A DNA stretch of 64,000 bases, from positions 64,105 to 128,104 of the forward strand of contig NZ_LMMZ01000037.1 in assembly GCF_001422885.1 (NCBI RefSeq), written 5' to 3'. The translations under genes were made by a program, and so were the position numbers. The notes beneath the pieces were generated by a model. It was not told the origin of the DNA. It saw nothing but the letters and a program-made list of their open reading frames with translations, and made no database searches. The DNA comes from Methylobacterium sp. Leaf104. GTDB lineage: Bacteria; Pseudomonadota; Alphaproteobacteria; Rhizobiales; Beijerinckiaceae. Below are positions 29,056 through 37,335 of the stretch, in pieces. Position 1 is the stretch's first letter, and each line of letters opens with the position of its first letter.

Positions 29056-29535
29056 GTGACCGCAAATCAATCCCCAGGTCCCACGGGCGCGGAGCCGGCG
29101 AACCCAACCGCCGACTGGAAGGCCCTGCGCGGCGACGTCGAGGGGATCGCGGACGTGGCGGCCGAGCGCGGCCGCACATTCGTCGAGGCGGCCCGCTCGC
29201 ATGCGACCGACTACATCGACCAGCGCAAGGGCGATGCCGCCCGTTCCGTCACCGATCTCGCCAAGTCGGTACGGGAATCGAGCAAGACCTTCGAGGCTCA
29301 GCCGAACATCCGCGCGTTCTTCGACAGCGCCGCCGACGGCCTCGAGCATCTCGGGACGTCGATCGAGGAGCGCAGCTTCTCCGAGTTCTACGAGGATGCC
29401 GAGGCCTTCGCGCGCCGGGCGCCGGTCGCGGTGGCGGTGGCCACCTTCCTCACCGGTTTCGTCGTGGCCCGCTTCATCAAGTCGACGAGCGCTGCACCCC
29501 TGACCGACACCTACCCGACCCACAACCGTCTCTAA
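29056..29535 (+). CDS. Small stress-type membrane-anchored protein
   Basis: A 159-residue protein starting at a GTG with GAGGAG seven bases upstream. Most of it is a charged amphipathic helix region (residues ~18-100: VEGIADVAAERGRTFVEAA, then RKGDAARSVTDLAKSVRESS). A single C-terminal membrane helix follows (VAVAVATFLTGFVVARFI, ~residues 126-144). This is the architecture of DUF883/YqjD-like and nutrient-deprivation-induced proteins, which sit at the inner membrane. It begins a tight same-strand cluster of four (gap to the next gene 10 bases) and has an EcfG-type promoter. The biochemical function is not known. Confidence 0.75.
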   Translation: MTANQSPGPTGAEPANPTADWKALRGDVEGIADVAAERGRTFVEAARSHATDYIDQRKGDAARSVTDLAKSVRESSKTFEAQPNIRAFFDSAADGLEHLGTSIEERSFSEFYEDAEAFARRAPVAVAVATFLTGFVVARFIKSTSAAPLTDTYPTHNRL

Positions 29536-29545
29536 GGGCCGCTCG

Positions 29546-29941
29546 ATGACCACCGGTCCGCAATCCAGCATCCAGGGCCTGATCGGCGACGCCCTGCGGG
29601 AAACGAACGAACTCGCCCGGAAGGAGATCGCCCTCTTCCGCAACGAGATGACGAGCAACGTCCGCGCGCTCTTCATCGGCCTCGGCCTCCTCGTCGGCGC
29701 CGCCGTGTTCGGCGTCGTCGCCCTCTTCGTCCTCGTGGATGCCCTGGTGAAATGGCTCGCCACCGTCGTCCACTCGGAGGCGCTGGCCGCCCTGATCGTC
29801 GGCGGCGTTCTCCTCGTCGTCGCCGTGGCCCTGGCCCTCATCGGCCGGAACGCCATGTCGCTCTCGACCCTGGCGCCCGTCCGAACGACCCGACAGGTCC
29901 GCGAAGACGCCCGTACATTGTCTGAGAGGGTCTCGGGATGA
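29546..29941 (+). CDS. Phage-holin-like membrane protein (former DUF1469 type)
   Basis: A 131-residue protein with an N-terminal amphipathic part (SSIQGLIGDALRETNELARKE) and two strong membrane helices (~residues 40-70 and 80-102), the pattern of the Phage_holin_3_6/YqjE-like family. Despite the family name, chromosomal members are not phage lysis genes; they usually occur with YqjD- and DUF3618-type proteins, as here. AAGGG lies seven bases before the ATG. Its stop overlaps the next start (ATGA), so the two are co-translated. No other phage gene is nearby. Confidence 0.8.
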   Translation: MTTGPQSSIQGLIGDALRETNELARKEIALFRNEMTSNVRALFIGLGLLVGAAVFGVVALFVLVDALVKWLATVVHSEALAALIVGGVLLVVAVALALIGRNAMSLSTLAPVRTTRQVREDARTLSERVSG

Positions 29942-30330
29942 CCGAATCTTTGAACGAACTCGAGAAGGACATCGAGGCGAGCCGTGCCCGCCTCGATCAG
30001 ACCATCGACCAGATCCAGGAGAGGCTGTCGGTCTCCAGCATCGTCGACGAGATGTTGGGCAATGCCCGCCGAACTCCGCTCAGCGGTGCCTATGACGGAG
30101 CCCTGGAAGCCGTCCGGCGCAATCCGGTTCCGGTGCTGCTGATCGCGGCGGGCGTAGGTTGGCTCGTCCATCGCATGTCGACGAACAAGACCAACCCGGC
30201 GCTTCGGCGGCGCGCGCGTCTCGCCACCGACGCGCTGCCGGTGACGAAGACGGGTGCCGACCGCGTCTACGACCCGGATCTCCCGACCCAGCACCCCGTC
30301 AACCACCTCGCGAGCGAGACCCAGATCTGA
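29938..30330 (+). CDS. DUF3618 family protein
   Basis: A 130-residue protein that begins with the DUF3618 hallmark, a short helix pair ELEKDIEASRARLDQTIDQI followed by QERLSVSSIVDEML. A membrane helix lies near residues 60-76 (PVPVLLIAAGVGWLVHRM), and the tail is basic and then polar. It overlaps the preceding gene by four bases. The family has no known biochemical function; its neighbours suggest a membrane-associated stress role. The gap to the next gene is 69 bases. Confidence 0.85.
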   Translation: MTESLNELEKDIEASRARLDQTIDQIQERLSVSSIVDEMLGNARRTPLSGAYDGALEAVRRNPVPVLLIAAGVGWLVHRMSTNKTNPALRRRARLATDALPVTKTGADRVYDPDLPTQHPVNHLASETQI

Positions 30331-30399
30331 GCCGCCACGGCCGATCCCAAGAGACTCGATCCGGCCCGCGCGGCCTTCGCCGACCCTCAGGAGTGTCCC

Positions 30400-31119
30400 A
30401 TGAGTTCGACCCAGAAGCCCGGTGACGAGCACCGCTCGCTCCCCGACGACATCGCTCTCGCCGCCGGCATGCCGCGTGGTCACCAGACCGAGGGCTCCCT
30501 GCACGACGTGCCCAGCCCGGGTTCGCACCACACCGGCACGCAGACCCACAGCATCTACGCGGAGGGGTCGCACGGCTCCTCCGCGACCGACGCAGTCAAA
30601 GCACGGGCCGGCGACGTCCGGGACCGGGCCGCCGAGACCGCGAGCGACGTCCGTGACCAGGTCTCCGGCACCGTCCAGAACCTGCGCGATCGCGCCTCGG
30701 ACGCCTACGACGATGCCCGGAGTTGGGCATCGGACACGCGCGAGGAAGGGCGCCGCCGCGTCAACGACTTGAGCGAGCGCGGCAGCGCTCGCATTCAGGA
30801 CGGACGGTCCGCCGTCGAGGACTTCGTGTCCGAGAATCCGCTACTCGTCGGCGTCGTCGGCCTCGCTGCCGGTCTGCTCATCGGGGCGCTGCTTCCCCGG
30901 ACCCGTACGGAGGACGAGAATGTCGGACCCTGGGCGGACGAGGTCCGGGACCAGGGGCTGCGCTACGCCCGCGATGTCACCCATCGCGGCCGCGAATTCG
31001 TCGCCAGTGCCCTCGACCCCGAAAATCTGAACGCCGCCGTCCAGCGGGCCACCGGCAGCGACGAGCCGGTCACGGCTTCGCCGGCTTCGGCTCAGAGCCC
31101 CGCCTCGAAGCCGCACTGA
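30400..31119 (+). CDS. DUF883-like / nutrient-deprivation-induced-type protein
   Basis: A 239-residue protein with AGGAG six bases before its ATG. The first ~60 residues are polar and His/Gly/Ser-rich. Residues ~65-145 are a long 11-residue-periodic amphipathic helix (VKARAGDVRDRAAETASDV, VRDQVSGTVQNLRDRASDA), like LEA and apolipoprotein helices. A membrane helix follows (NPLLVGVVGLAAGLLIGALL, ~149-168), then a second charged helix and an Ala/Ser/Pro tail. Such proteins may protect the membrane during drying or osmotic stress, which would suit the neighbouring trehalose genes. That role is inference. A terminator follows. Confidence 0.75.
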   Translation: MSSTQKPGDEHRSLPDDIALAAGMPRGHQTEGSLHDVPSPGSHHTGTQTHSIYAEGSHGSSATDAVKARAGDVRDRAAETASDVRDQVSGTVQNLRDRASDAYDDARSWASDTREEGRRRVNDLSERGSARIQDGRSAVEDFVSENPLLVGVVGLAAGLLIGALLPRTRTEDENVGPWADEVRDQGLRYARDVTHRGREFVASALDPENLNAAVQRATGSDEPVTASPASAQSPASKPH

Positions 31120-31150
31120 GCAGCGACACCATCCGAAGCGCCCGGAATCG

Positions 31151-31182
31151 AGGGGCGGCACGCAATCCGTGCCGCCCCTTTC
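31151..31182 (+). terminator. Intrinsic terminator after the stress cluster
   Basis: A perfect 12-bp stem (left arm 31151-31162, right arm 31168-31179) with loop CAATC, followed by TTT. It lies 31 bases after the stop codon of the 30400 gene and should end the cluster transcript. Confidence 0.85.
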
Positions 31183-31259
31183 GTCGTTCCGACGATGTTG
31201 CGTTCGGGAAGGTCCCACCACCCTCGACGATGCAAAGCGGAGCCGTTATCGGGTAAGCC

Positions 31260-31811
31260 ATGAAGATTGCCGATTGCGAAATCCTCATCCTGCCGGGCTA
31301 TGCCGGGTCCGAAGACGAGCACTGGCAGGCGCGCTGGGCAGAACGGCTTTCGACCGGGCGGATCGTTGTCCAGGATGACTGGCTTCATCCCGATGCGAAG
31401 GCTTGGCGGGCGCGAATCGTCGAGGCGGTGAACGCGGCGACCAAGCCCGTCATCCTCATCGCCCACAGCCTCGGCGTGGTGGCCGCCGTCCAGGCAGCTC
31501 CGGGCTTCACGCTCGGCGCGGTACGCGGCGCACTCCTCGTCGCCTTTCCGGATGTGGAGACGACGCCGAACCTCCCGGCGAGCGTGACCGCCTTCGCGCC
31601 AGTTCCACGTGATCCCCTGCCCTTCCCGTCCCTCGTGGTCGCGAGCCGCAACGATCCTTACTGCAGCTACGCCCGCGCCGAGGACTTCGCCTATGCCTGG
31701 GGCGCCGTCGTGGTGGATGCCGGGGAATCCGGCCACATCAACGTGGCGAGCGGGCACGGCCCGTGGCCCGAAGGACTGATGCGCCTCGCCGGCTTCATGA
31801 AGACCCTCTAG
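31260..31811 (+). CDS. RBBP9/YdeN-family alpha/beta hydrolase
   Basis: A 183-residue serine hydrolase of the RBBP9/YdeN family (Pfam Ser_hydrolase). It begins ILILPGYAGSEDEHWQARW, the typical oxyanion-side start. The nucleophile Ser is in IAHSLGVV (~residue 70), the acid in SRNDPYCS (~129) and the His in SGHGPWPEG (~165), so the triad is complete. It is cytoplasmic, without a signal peptide. The natural substrate of bacterial members is not known. The gene stands alone after a terminator and is convergent with ycjF, 3 bases away. Confidence 0.88.
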   Translation: MKIADCEILILPGYAGSEDEHWQARWAERLSTGRIVVQDDWLHPDAKAWRARIVEAVNAATKPVILIAHSLGVVAAVQAAPGFTLGAVRGALLVAFPDVETTPNLPASVTAFAPVPRDPLPFPSLVVASRNDPYCSYARAEDFAYAWGAVVVDAGESGHINVASGHGPWPEGLMRLAGFMKTL

Positions 31812-31814
31812 CGT

Positions 31815-32846
31815 TCAGCCCTTCGCCTCGTCCGCCACGGGCTTCAGAAACTCGCCAGCCACGTCGGACAGGCGCGGGGGCGCTTCCCGCACGAATGGCA
31901 GGGGCCGGCACACCGCCATCGCGGCGAGACCGAATCGCGCGGTCATCAGGCCGTTCAGCACACCTTCGCCGAGCTTGGCAGAAACCCGCGCGGCGATGCC
32001 GAGTCCGAGCACCTGCTGAATCATGCTCTCGCCGACGGCCATGCCGCCGGTGACCGTGAGATGGGCGAACGCCGCCCGTGCCAGGCGCACGAAGCCGAGG
32101 AAGCCCGGCCGGCCCCCATAGATCGTCGCGATCCGACGCAGCAGGCGCACGGCGGCGAAGATCACGAAGGCGACGTCGACGATGGCGCGCGGACTGAGCG
32201 CGGTCACCGCCGAGACCTGCTTGGCCGCTGCCGCGATAGCGTTGCGGACCTGTCGATCGAGAGGCACGAGCAGTTCGTGCTCGGCGAGCCCGATGCGGTC
32301 GTCGACATCGAGAATCGCATCGCCCAGGGTCGCGAGGCGGCCGCGGCCCGCCGCCAACGCGGTCCGGTCGGCGTAGAGCCCCGTGAGATCGCGGACCACG
32401 GCCTGGGCCGCGGAATGGTCGCGCGTCGCGATCGCCTCCATCGCCTTCGCACGGACCCGCTCGATCTGGCGCTCTCGCCAGGTTCCCGAGAGCTCCCGGG
32501 CGACGAGGGCCAGGAAGGCGATGCCGGCGACCGCGAGCAGGACCAGTGCGACGGCGCCGAGCCAGGGCGCCGCGCTGAACAGGTCGGCGATCAGGCGTTC
32601 CACCGACAGGCCGACGCCGAGGGAGACGAGGCCTCCGAGAGCGACGAGGAGCAGGCTGAGCCAGGGCGCGCGCGCCTTCGGCGCCACCGGCACCGCCACA
32701 CCGTCGGCGGCATCGACGATCTCGAAGGGCTCCTCGACGATGCGGACCTGGGACGGAGTGGCCGGGGGTGGCGCGACGCCGTCGGCGACTTCCTCCGGAG
32801 GTGCGGAGGGAATGCGGAAGGCGCGCGGGCGGTTGGTGGAGCTCAT
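31815..32846 (-). CDS. ycjF: YcjF-family inner-membrane protein (TIGR01620/DUF697)
   Basis: A 343-residue protein with a cytoplasmic Pro-rich N-terminus, two membrane helices (~62-82 and ~95-116), a charged helical domain and a C-terminal DUF697 hydrophobic domain (~residues 200-300). This matches E. coli YcjF, encoded with ycjX near the psp stress genes. The start MSSTNRPRAF lies 22 bases after the ycjX stop; an upstream extension would overlap ycjX and lacks similarity. It probably works with YcjX at the inner membrane; the exact role is unknown. Confidence 0.88.
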   Translation of the reverse strand: MSSTNRPRAFRIPSAPPEEVADGVAPPPATPSQVRIVEEPFEIVDAADGVAVPVAPKARAPWLSLLLVALGGLVSLGVGLSVERLIADLFSAAPWLGAVALVLLAVAGIAFLALVARELSGTWRERQIERVRAKAMEAIATRDHSAAQAVVRDLTGLYADRTALAAGRGRLATLGDAILDVDDRIGLAEHELLVPLDRQVRNAIAAAAKQVSAVTALSPRAIVDVAFVIFAAVRLLRRIATIYGGRPGFLGFVRLARAAFAHLTVTGGMAVGESMIQQVLGLGIAARVSAKLGEGVLNGLMTARFGLAAMAVCRPLPFVREAPPRLSDVAGEFLKPVADEAKG

Positions 32847-32868
32847 GGATGGGGTTTCCCGGGACGCC

Positions 32869-34308
32869 TCAGGCGAGCTTGTCGCCGATGAGGAACTGCA
32901 TGGCGCGGTCGAGACGAATCTGCGGGAGGGCGCCTGGCCGGCCAAGCGCGTCGGCCTTCACCAGCGGCGGCCGAAATCGCGGAAAGCGCAGGGAGCCGGG
33001 CGGCACCGCCCCCTCCAGAACCGATTCCGACCGCTGCGGCAGTTCGCCCGGGAAGATCGCGGCCTCGCTGAGGCCGTCGAAGACCTCGTCGCCGACGCGC
33101 TCGCCGGATTCGGGCGTGCCCGACACCGCGCGCAGGATCTCGTCGCCGTCGTGCACGGTGGTTTCGCGGGTCGCCCGGACCGAGGCCAGGGCGACGGTGC
33201 CGACCCGCGCGCCGGCCGCCTCGGTGCGCCGCATCGCCCGCGAGACGAGGAGGCGCAGCAGCGCGTCGAGGCGGTCGTGGCTGGTCTGGTGCAGGTGGTC
33301 CGCCTTGGTGGCAGCGAACAGGATGCGCTCGGCCCGCGGGGCGAACAGCCGGGACAGGATGGTGTTGCGCCCGATGCGGAAGCTGAGGAGAACCGCATCG
33401 AGGGCCTCCTCCAACTCGGCCAGCGCCGCCGGCCCGGCATCCACGGCCGCCAGGACGTCCACGAGCACGATCTGGCGGTCGACCCGCTGGAAATGATTGC
33501 GGAAGAACGGCTCGACGACCTTCGCCTTGTAGGCTTCGAAGCGGCGCTCCATGAGCCCGGCCAGGCTGTCGGGAGCCAAGGTCTCGGGCAGGTTGTCGAG
33601 GGGCGCGAAGGTCAGGGCCGGCGAGCCCGCGAGGTCGCCGGGCATCAGGAAGCGTCCAGGCGGGGTGGTCGCCACCGCCTCGGGGCCGGCGCGCAGGGCC
33701 GAGAGGTAGGTCTTGAAGGCGGTGCTGGCGTGCTCGGCGACCACTTCGTCGAGGGGTGCCAGAGGGTCGAGTCCCTTCAGGGTTTCCAGCCACGGCGCCG
33801 CCATCGTGCCGCGGCCGCTTCGGCGGGTTCCCGCGATCGTCGCCCGGGACCAGGCGGTGTAGCTCTGGTCGATCAGCGCGAGGTCGAGCAGCCATTCGCC
33901 GGGATAGTCGACGACGTCGAGCATCAGGGTACCCGGCCCGGAGCGCCAGCCGCCGGCGCGCTCGTACTCGATGGCGAGGCGGAACTGGCTGATCCGGTCG
34001 GTCGAGCGCGGCCAGAGCCGCTGCTCGGTGAGCGCCGCATAGTGTTCCTCGTAGGGAAAGCGCGGGATGTCGTCGTCGGGCTGGGGTACGAGGCGCGCGC
34101 GCCGCAGCCGGCCCTCGTGCGCCGGCGCGAAGGCCGGAAGGGCATGGGCCTCGACGAGGTGGTGGATCAGGGCGGTCGTGAAGACGGTCTTGCCCGAACG
34201 CGCCAACCCGGTCACGCCGAGCCTCAGGGTCGGCTGGATCAGAAGGTCGCTCGATGCCTCGGCGAAGGCCTTGACCGCGGAACCCGCACGCGCGGCGAAG
34301 CTGTTCAT
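32869..34308 (-). CDS. ycjX: YcjX-family P-loop NTPase
   Basis: A 479-residue protein of the YcjX (DUF463) family. The P-loop is GLARSGKTVF near residue 38, and DVVDYPGEW (~150) is the second family hallmark, resembling a GTPase DxPG switch. The start at 34308 (MNSFAARAGSAVKAF) fits the family; an upstream in-frame extension to 34398 is low-complexity Arg/Ser. Structural work on a YcjX protein showed a dynamin/Ras-like GTPase fold. It pairs with ycjF directly downstream. The cellular role, probably in envelope stress, is not established. Confidence 0.9.
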   Translation of the reverse strand: MNSFAARAGSAVKAFAEASSDLLIQPTLRLGVTGLARSGKTVFTTALIHHLVEAHALPAFAPAHEGRLRRARLVPQPDDDIPRFPYEEHYAALTEQRLWPRSTDRISQFRLAIEYERAGGWRSGPGTLMLDVVDYPGEWLLDLALIDQSYTAWSRATIAGTRRSGRGTMAAPWLETLKGLDPLAPLDEVVAEHASTAFKTYLSALRAGPEAVATTPPGRFLMPGDLAGSPALTFAPLDNLPETLAPDSLAGLMERRFEAYKAKVVEPFFRNHFQRVDRQIVLVDVLAAVDAGPAALAELEEALDAVLLSFRIGRNTILSRLFAPRAERILFAATKADHLHQTSHDRLDALLRLLVSRAMRRTEAAGARVGTVALASVRATRETTVHDGDEILRAVSGTPESGERVGDEVFDGLSEAAIFPGELPQRSESVLEGAVPPGSLRFPRFRPPLVKADALGRPGALPQIRLDRAMQFLIGDKLA

Positions 34309-34422
34309 GGCAACCTGTTCATGGGACCGGCGAGAGAGGGCGGTGCGGGCGCGCCGCGACGATGCCGCAGAGGTGGCGCCACCGGGACGCCGCCGCAAGG
34401 CTCAGAGGTCGAAGCTGGACGA

Positions 34423-35670
34423 TCAGGGTGTCGTGACCGGGCCGCTCAAGGCGGCCAGGGTCGTGGCGTCCAGGCGTGCGATCGCGGCCTCGACCAGCGC
34501 CGGTCCCGCGCGCAGGGCGCCGAGTTCCACGCTGGACATCGCCAGCATCACCGGGCGCAGATTCGGCAATGGACGCCCGTCCGGGTCAAACAGCCTGAGA
34601 TCGTCCTCGACCTTGAGGCCGACGCTCGCGGCGATCCGGGTGGCGTAGTTGCGGATGCGTGTCTCGTCGTTGCCGCAGAACGGCGCCGGCACGCTGAGGT
34701 CGAGAAGCGGCAGGTTGGGCAGACCGGACGCGATGGCCGGCAGCGCCGCGGATTCCGCCACGAAGCGCTCCTGCAGGCTCGCCACGGAGCCGGGTTTGGG
34801 GAGCGGCGCGCGCTTCTGCGCCGAGGGCGTAGCGCCCAGGACGGCGTTCGGCTCGACGAGCAGCACGGACGGCTTGGCGATCACCGTCGAGGGTTTGACC
34901 AGGATCTCGGACGGGCGGACCAGGAGAGCGGATTTGGATGCCGCGGCCGGCACGGGTCTCGATGGGGGCGCAGCCTTCGCCGTTGCGCGAACGGGGTTCG
35001 GACGTCCCCGCATGCGTGCGAGGGGAGACCAAGGTTGGATCCGCAGGGGACCGCCCCGTGCGGCGACTGCCGTGCGCGCGACGCCGCCGCGCGGATGGCG
35101 GGCGAGGAAGCGCGCCCGCAGCGTTCCGCCGATGCCGTGCGGTGCGACGGTCGGGGAGATCTTCGCGCCCGTCGCGCGGCGCGCCAGCGGCGGAGCCGCA
35201 CCGCCGATGCGGCACTCGGCCGGAGCCCAGCGCCGCACGATGGCAAGGGCCGAGCGGCGCCCGAACTCGCGATAGTAGCGCCGCAGGAGCTGGGACGCCG
35301 CGTCTGCCCCGTCGGCCGCGGTCGCGAAGCCGGTATGCCCCTCGGCATCGGCGCCGATCTCACCGTTCCAGCGTGCTTTCTTGATGCACCAGTAATTGTT
35401 GAGCTTGACGCAACGGGCGATGAAGGCCGGCTCGGCGGCGGTGTAGCGGGCGACGAGAGCCAGCGAAGCGGGCCAGAGACCCGCGGCCGCTTCGTAGCGC
35501 CAGTTCGACACGGCCCTGGCCTCCGATTGGAAGACCGGGAACGGCGCCGGCGTGCCTTCGAACGCGGTCAGCACCGCGCTCCACTGCGACATGGCCGGCC
35601 AAAGGTCCTCGACCGTCCCCTCGAGGCGCGGCAGCAGCGTCGTGAGGACGATGAGTGTGGTCAGGAGCAC
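34423..35670 (-). CDS. Hypothetical protein with short N-terminal hydrophobic segment and heptad Pro repeats
   Basis: A 415-residue protein I do not recognise. The first ~15 residues are hydrophobic (GTG start, MLLTTLIVLTTLLP), a short signal or anchor. Residues ~25-130 look globular, with three Cys in the segment FIARCVKLNNYWCIKKARW and WAPAECRIGG. Residues ~140-250 are basic, Pro/Ala/Arg-rich and disordered. Four seven-residue repeats with Pro-Ser follow (~250-277). The last ~120 residues look globular again, with an Asp-rich turn (LRLFDPDGRPLPN). It is probably envelope-located. It lies between ycjX and sixA on the same strand. No function is proposed. Confidence 0.7.
   Translation of the reverse strand: MLLTTLIVLTTLLPRLEGTVEDLWPAMSQWSAVLTAFEGTPAPFPVFQSEARAVSNWRYEAAAGLWPASLALVARYTAAEPAFIARCVKLNNYWCIKKARWNGEIGADAEGHTGFATAADGADAASQLLRRYYREFGRRSALAIVRRWAPAECRIGGAAPPLARRATGAKISPTVAPHGIGGTLRARFLARHPRGGVARTAVAARGGPLRIQPWSPLARMRGRPNPVRATAKAAPPSRPVPAAASKSALLVRPSEILVKPSTVIAKPSVLLVEPNAVLGATPSAQKRAPLPKPGSVASLQERFVAESAALPAIASGLPNLPLLDLSVPAPFCGNDETRIRNYATRIAASVGLKVEDDLRLFDPDGRPLPNLRPVMLAMSSVELGALRAGPALVEAAIARLDATTLAALSGPVTTP
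34840..34923 (-). repeat. Four tandem 21-bp units encoding seven-residue Pro repeats
   Basis: Within the 34423-35670 gene, four consecutive units encode LVRPSEI, LVKPSTV, IAKPSVL and LVEPNAV (on the + strand 34903-34923, 34882-34902, 34861-34881 and 34840-34860). Pro is fixed at position 4 and a hydrophobic residue at position 1. It may be an extended linker or ligand stretch. Confidence 0.7.
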
Positions 35671-35724
35671 GGAATCTGCGAAGCTTGATCAGGACCAGGG
35701 CAACGGCGACCGGGCGCGAAGGGT

Positions 35725-36243
35725 TCAATCCGCGATGTCGAGGTCCTTCGGGGCAACGAAGCGCTCCAGCCGACCGGTGCCGGCGGCGACCGAACTCCAG
35801 GCGTCGCCCTCGAAATCCAGGACCACCACGGCGGCGGTGGGGAATTCGAGCGCCAACCGGCGGCGGCCGGCCTTCTCGCCGGAGCCGGCCAGACGCATCG
35901 CCAGTTCCTGCAGTCCCGGATTGTGACCGATCATCATGAGGCTGCCCGCACTATCCGGCGTCGACCGCACCACGGCGAGCAGGGCCGTCTCCGGCGCCTC
36001 GTAGATCGACGGAACGGTCTCGGCCTCGGGTCCCTTCAGGGCCGCCCGTATCGCCTGCCAGGTCTCCCGGGTGCGCAGGGATGGCGAGACCACGACGGCA
36101 TCCGGCACCAGGCCCTCGGCCGCCAGATAGGCACCCATCTGCGGCGCGGCGCGCTTGCCGCGATTGTTCAGGGGCCGGTCGAGGTCTGCGATGCCGGCGG
36201 GACGGTCGGACTTGGCGTGACGCAGGAGGATCAGGCGGCGCAT
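35725..36243 (-). CDS. sixA: SixA-type phosphohistidine phosphatase
   Basis: A 172-residue histidine-phosphatase protein. It begins MRRLILLRHAKSDRP, the RHG-type motif with the catalytic His, and has MIGHNPGLQELAMRL with the second His. The SixA-type feature is the RHAKS start instead of RHG. In E. coli SixA acts on phosphohistidine of the nitrogen phosphotransferase protein NPr. The start is fixed by the motif; the open frame upstream overlaps the aldo/keto reductase gene and is not coding. It lies 14 bases downstream of that gene and is likely co-transcribed. The target here is unknown. Confidence 0.9.
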   Translation of the reverse strand: MRRLILLRHAKSDRPAGIADLDRPLNNRGKRAAPQMGAYLAAEGLVPDAVVVSPSLRTRETWQAIRAALKGPEAETVPSIYEAPETALLAVVRSTPDSAGSLMMIGHNPGLQELAMRLAGSGEKAGRRRLALEFPTAAVVVLDFEGDAWSSVAAGTGRLERFVAPKDLDIAD

Positions 36244-36257
36244 ACGGAAACGGACCT

Positions 36258-37238
36258 TCAGGAAAAACCGACGACGGGATGCGGGGCGTAGGGAGCTTCG
36301 AGGGCACTCATTTCTTCGAGCGAGAGCTCGAGGTCGACGGCTGCGACGGCGTCCGTGAGGTGGCTCGGCTTCGACGCGCCGACGATCGGGGCGGTCACGA
36401 CCGGTTTCTGCAGGACCCAGGCCAGGGCAACCTGGGCCCGCGGCACGCCCCGGGCCGCGGCGATGGCCGAGACCTGCGCGACGATGGCGCGGTCGGCGGC
36501 ATCGGCCGAGGCGTAGAGGGTCCGGCCGACCTCGTCGCTGTCCTGGCGCACGCTGCGAACCTCCCAATCGCGGGTCAGGCGCCCACGGGCCAGGGGGCTC
36601 CAGGGCAGCACCGCGATGTCCTGGTCGAGGCAGAGGGGCAGCATCTCGCGCTCTTCCTCCCGGTGCAGCAGGTTGTAGTGGTTCTGCATGGTGGCGAAGC
36701 GTGTCCAGCCGTAGCGGTCGGCGGTGAAGAGCGCCTTGGCGAACTGCCAAGCGTACATCGACGAGGCGCCGATGTAGCGGGCCTTGCCTGCCTTCACCAC
36801 GTCGTGGAGCGCCTCCAGAGTCACTTCGATCGGCGTCCCGTAATCCCAGCGGTGGATCTGGAAGAGGTCGACATAGTCGGTGCCGAGGCGCTTCAGGCTC
36901 GCGTCGATCGACGAAAAGATCGCCTTGCGTGAGAGGCCGCCGGCATTGGGCTGACTCTTCAGGGGGAAGAAGCACTTGGTGGCGAGCACGATCGCATCGC
37001 GGTCGGCGTAGTCGCGCAGGGCGCGTCCGACGATCTCCTCACTGGTGCCGTCCGAGTAGGCGTTGGCCGTGTCGAAGAAGTTGATGCCGAGATCGAGCGC
37101 CTGCTTGATCAGTGGCCGGCTCTCGTCCTCGCGTAGGGTCCAGGGGTGAGGCCCACGCTCCGGCACCCCGTAGGTCATGCAGCCGAGGCAGAGGGGCGAG
37201 ACGTCGAGGCCGGTGCGGCCGAGCTTCTTCAGTTGCAT
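36258..37238 (-). CDS. Aldo/keto reductase
   Basis: A 326-residue NADPH-dependent oxidoreductase of the AKR superfamily, close to the YajO/Tas-like group. The tetrad is visible: Asp and Tyr in FFDTANAYSDGTSEEIVG, Lys in VLATKCFFP, and His in LFQIHRWDYGTP. The coenzyme loop is near VTAPIVGASKPSHL. Full length (typical 310-340). The start at MQLKKLGRTGLDVSPLCLG is standard for the family. It is followed by sixA after 14 bases. Substrate cannot be read from the sequence. Confidence 0.93.
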   Translation of the reverse strand: MQLKKLGRTGLDVSPLCLGCMTYGVPERGPHPWTLREDESRPLIKQALDLGINFFDTANAYSDGTSEEIVGRALRDYADRDAIVLATKCFFPLKSQPNAGGLSRKAIFSSIDASLKRLGTDYVDLFQIHRWDYGTPIEVTLEALHDVVKAGKARYIGASSMYAWQFAKALFTADRYGWTRFATMQNHYNLLHREEEREMLPLCLDQDIAVLPWSPLARGRLTRDWEVRSVRQDSDEVGRTLYASADAADRAIVAQVSAIAAARGVPRAQVALAWVLQKPVVTAPIVGASKPSHLTDAVAAVDLELSLEEMSALEAPYAPHPVVGFS

Positions 37239-37335
37239 CGGGAGCGTTCCGCTGGAGGGCAGCCTGCGCAGTAGACCCGTCCTATCTGGGTCCCGCAGCC
37301 GCTCCGGGCCAGGGGCCGAGGCCCGATCGTGCGGC

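Noticed and set aside
29546..29941. Prophage remnant, because of the holin-like family name
   Set aside because: No other phage gene is nearby, and this family commonly occurs with DUF3618/YqjD-type genes on chromosomes, as here.
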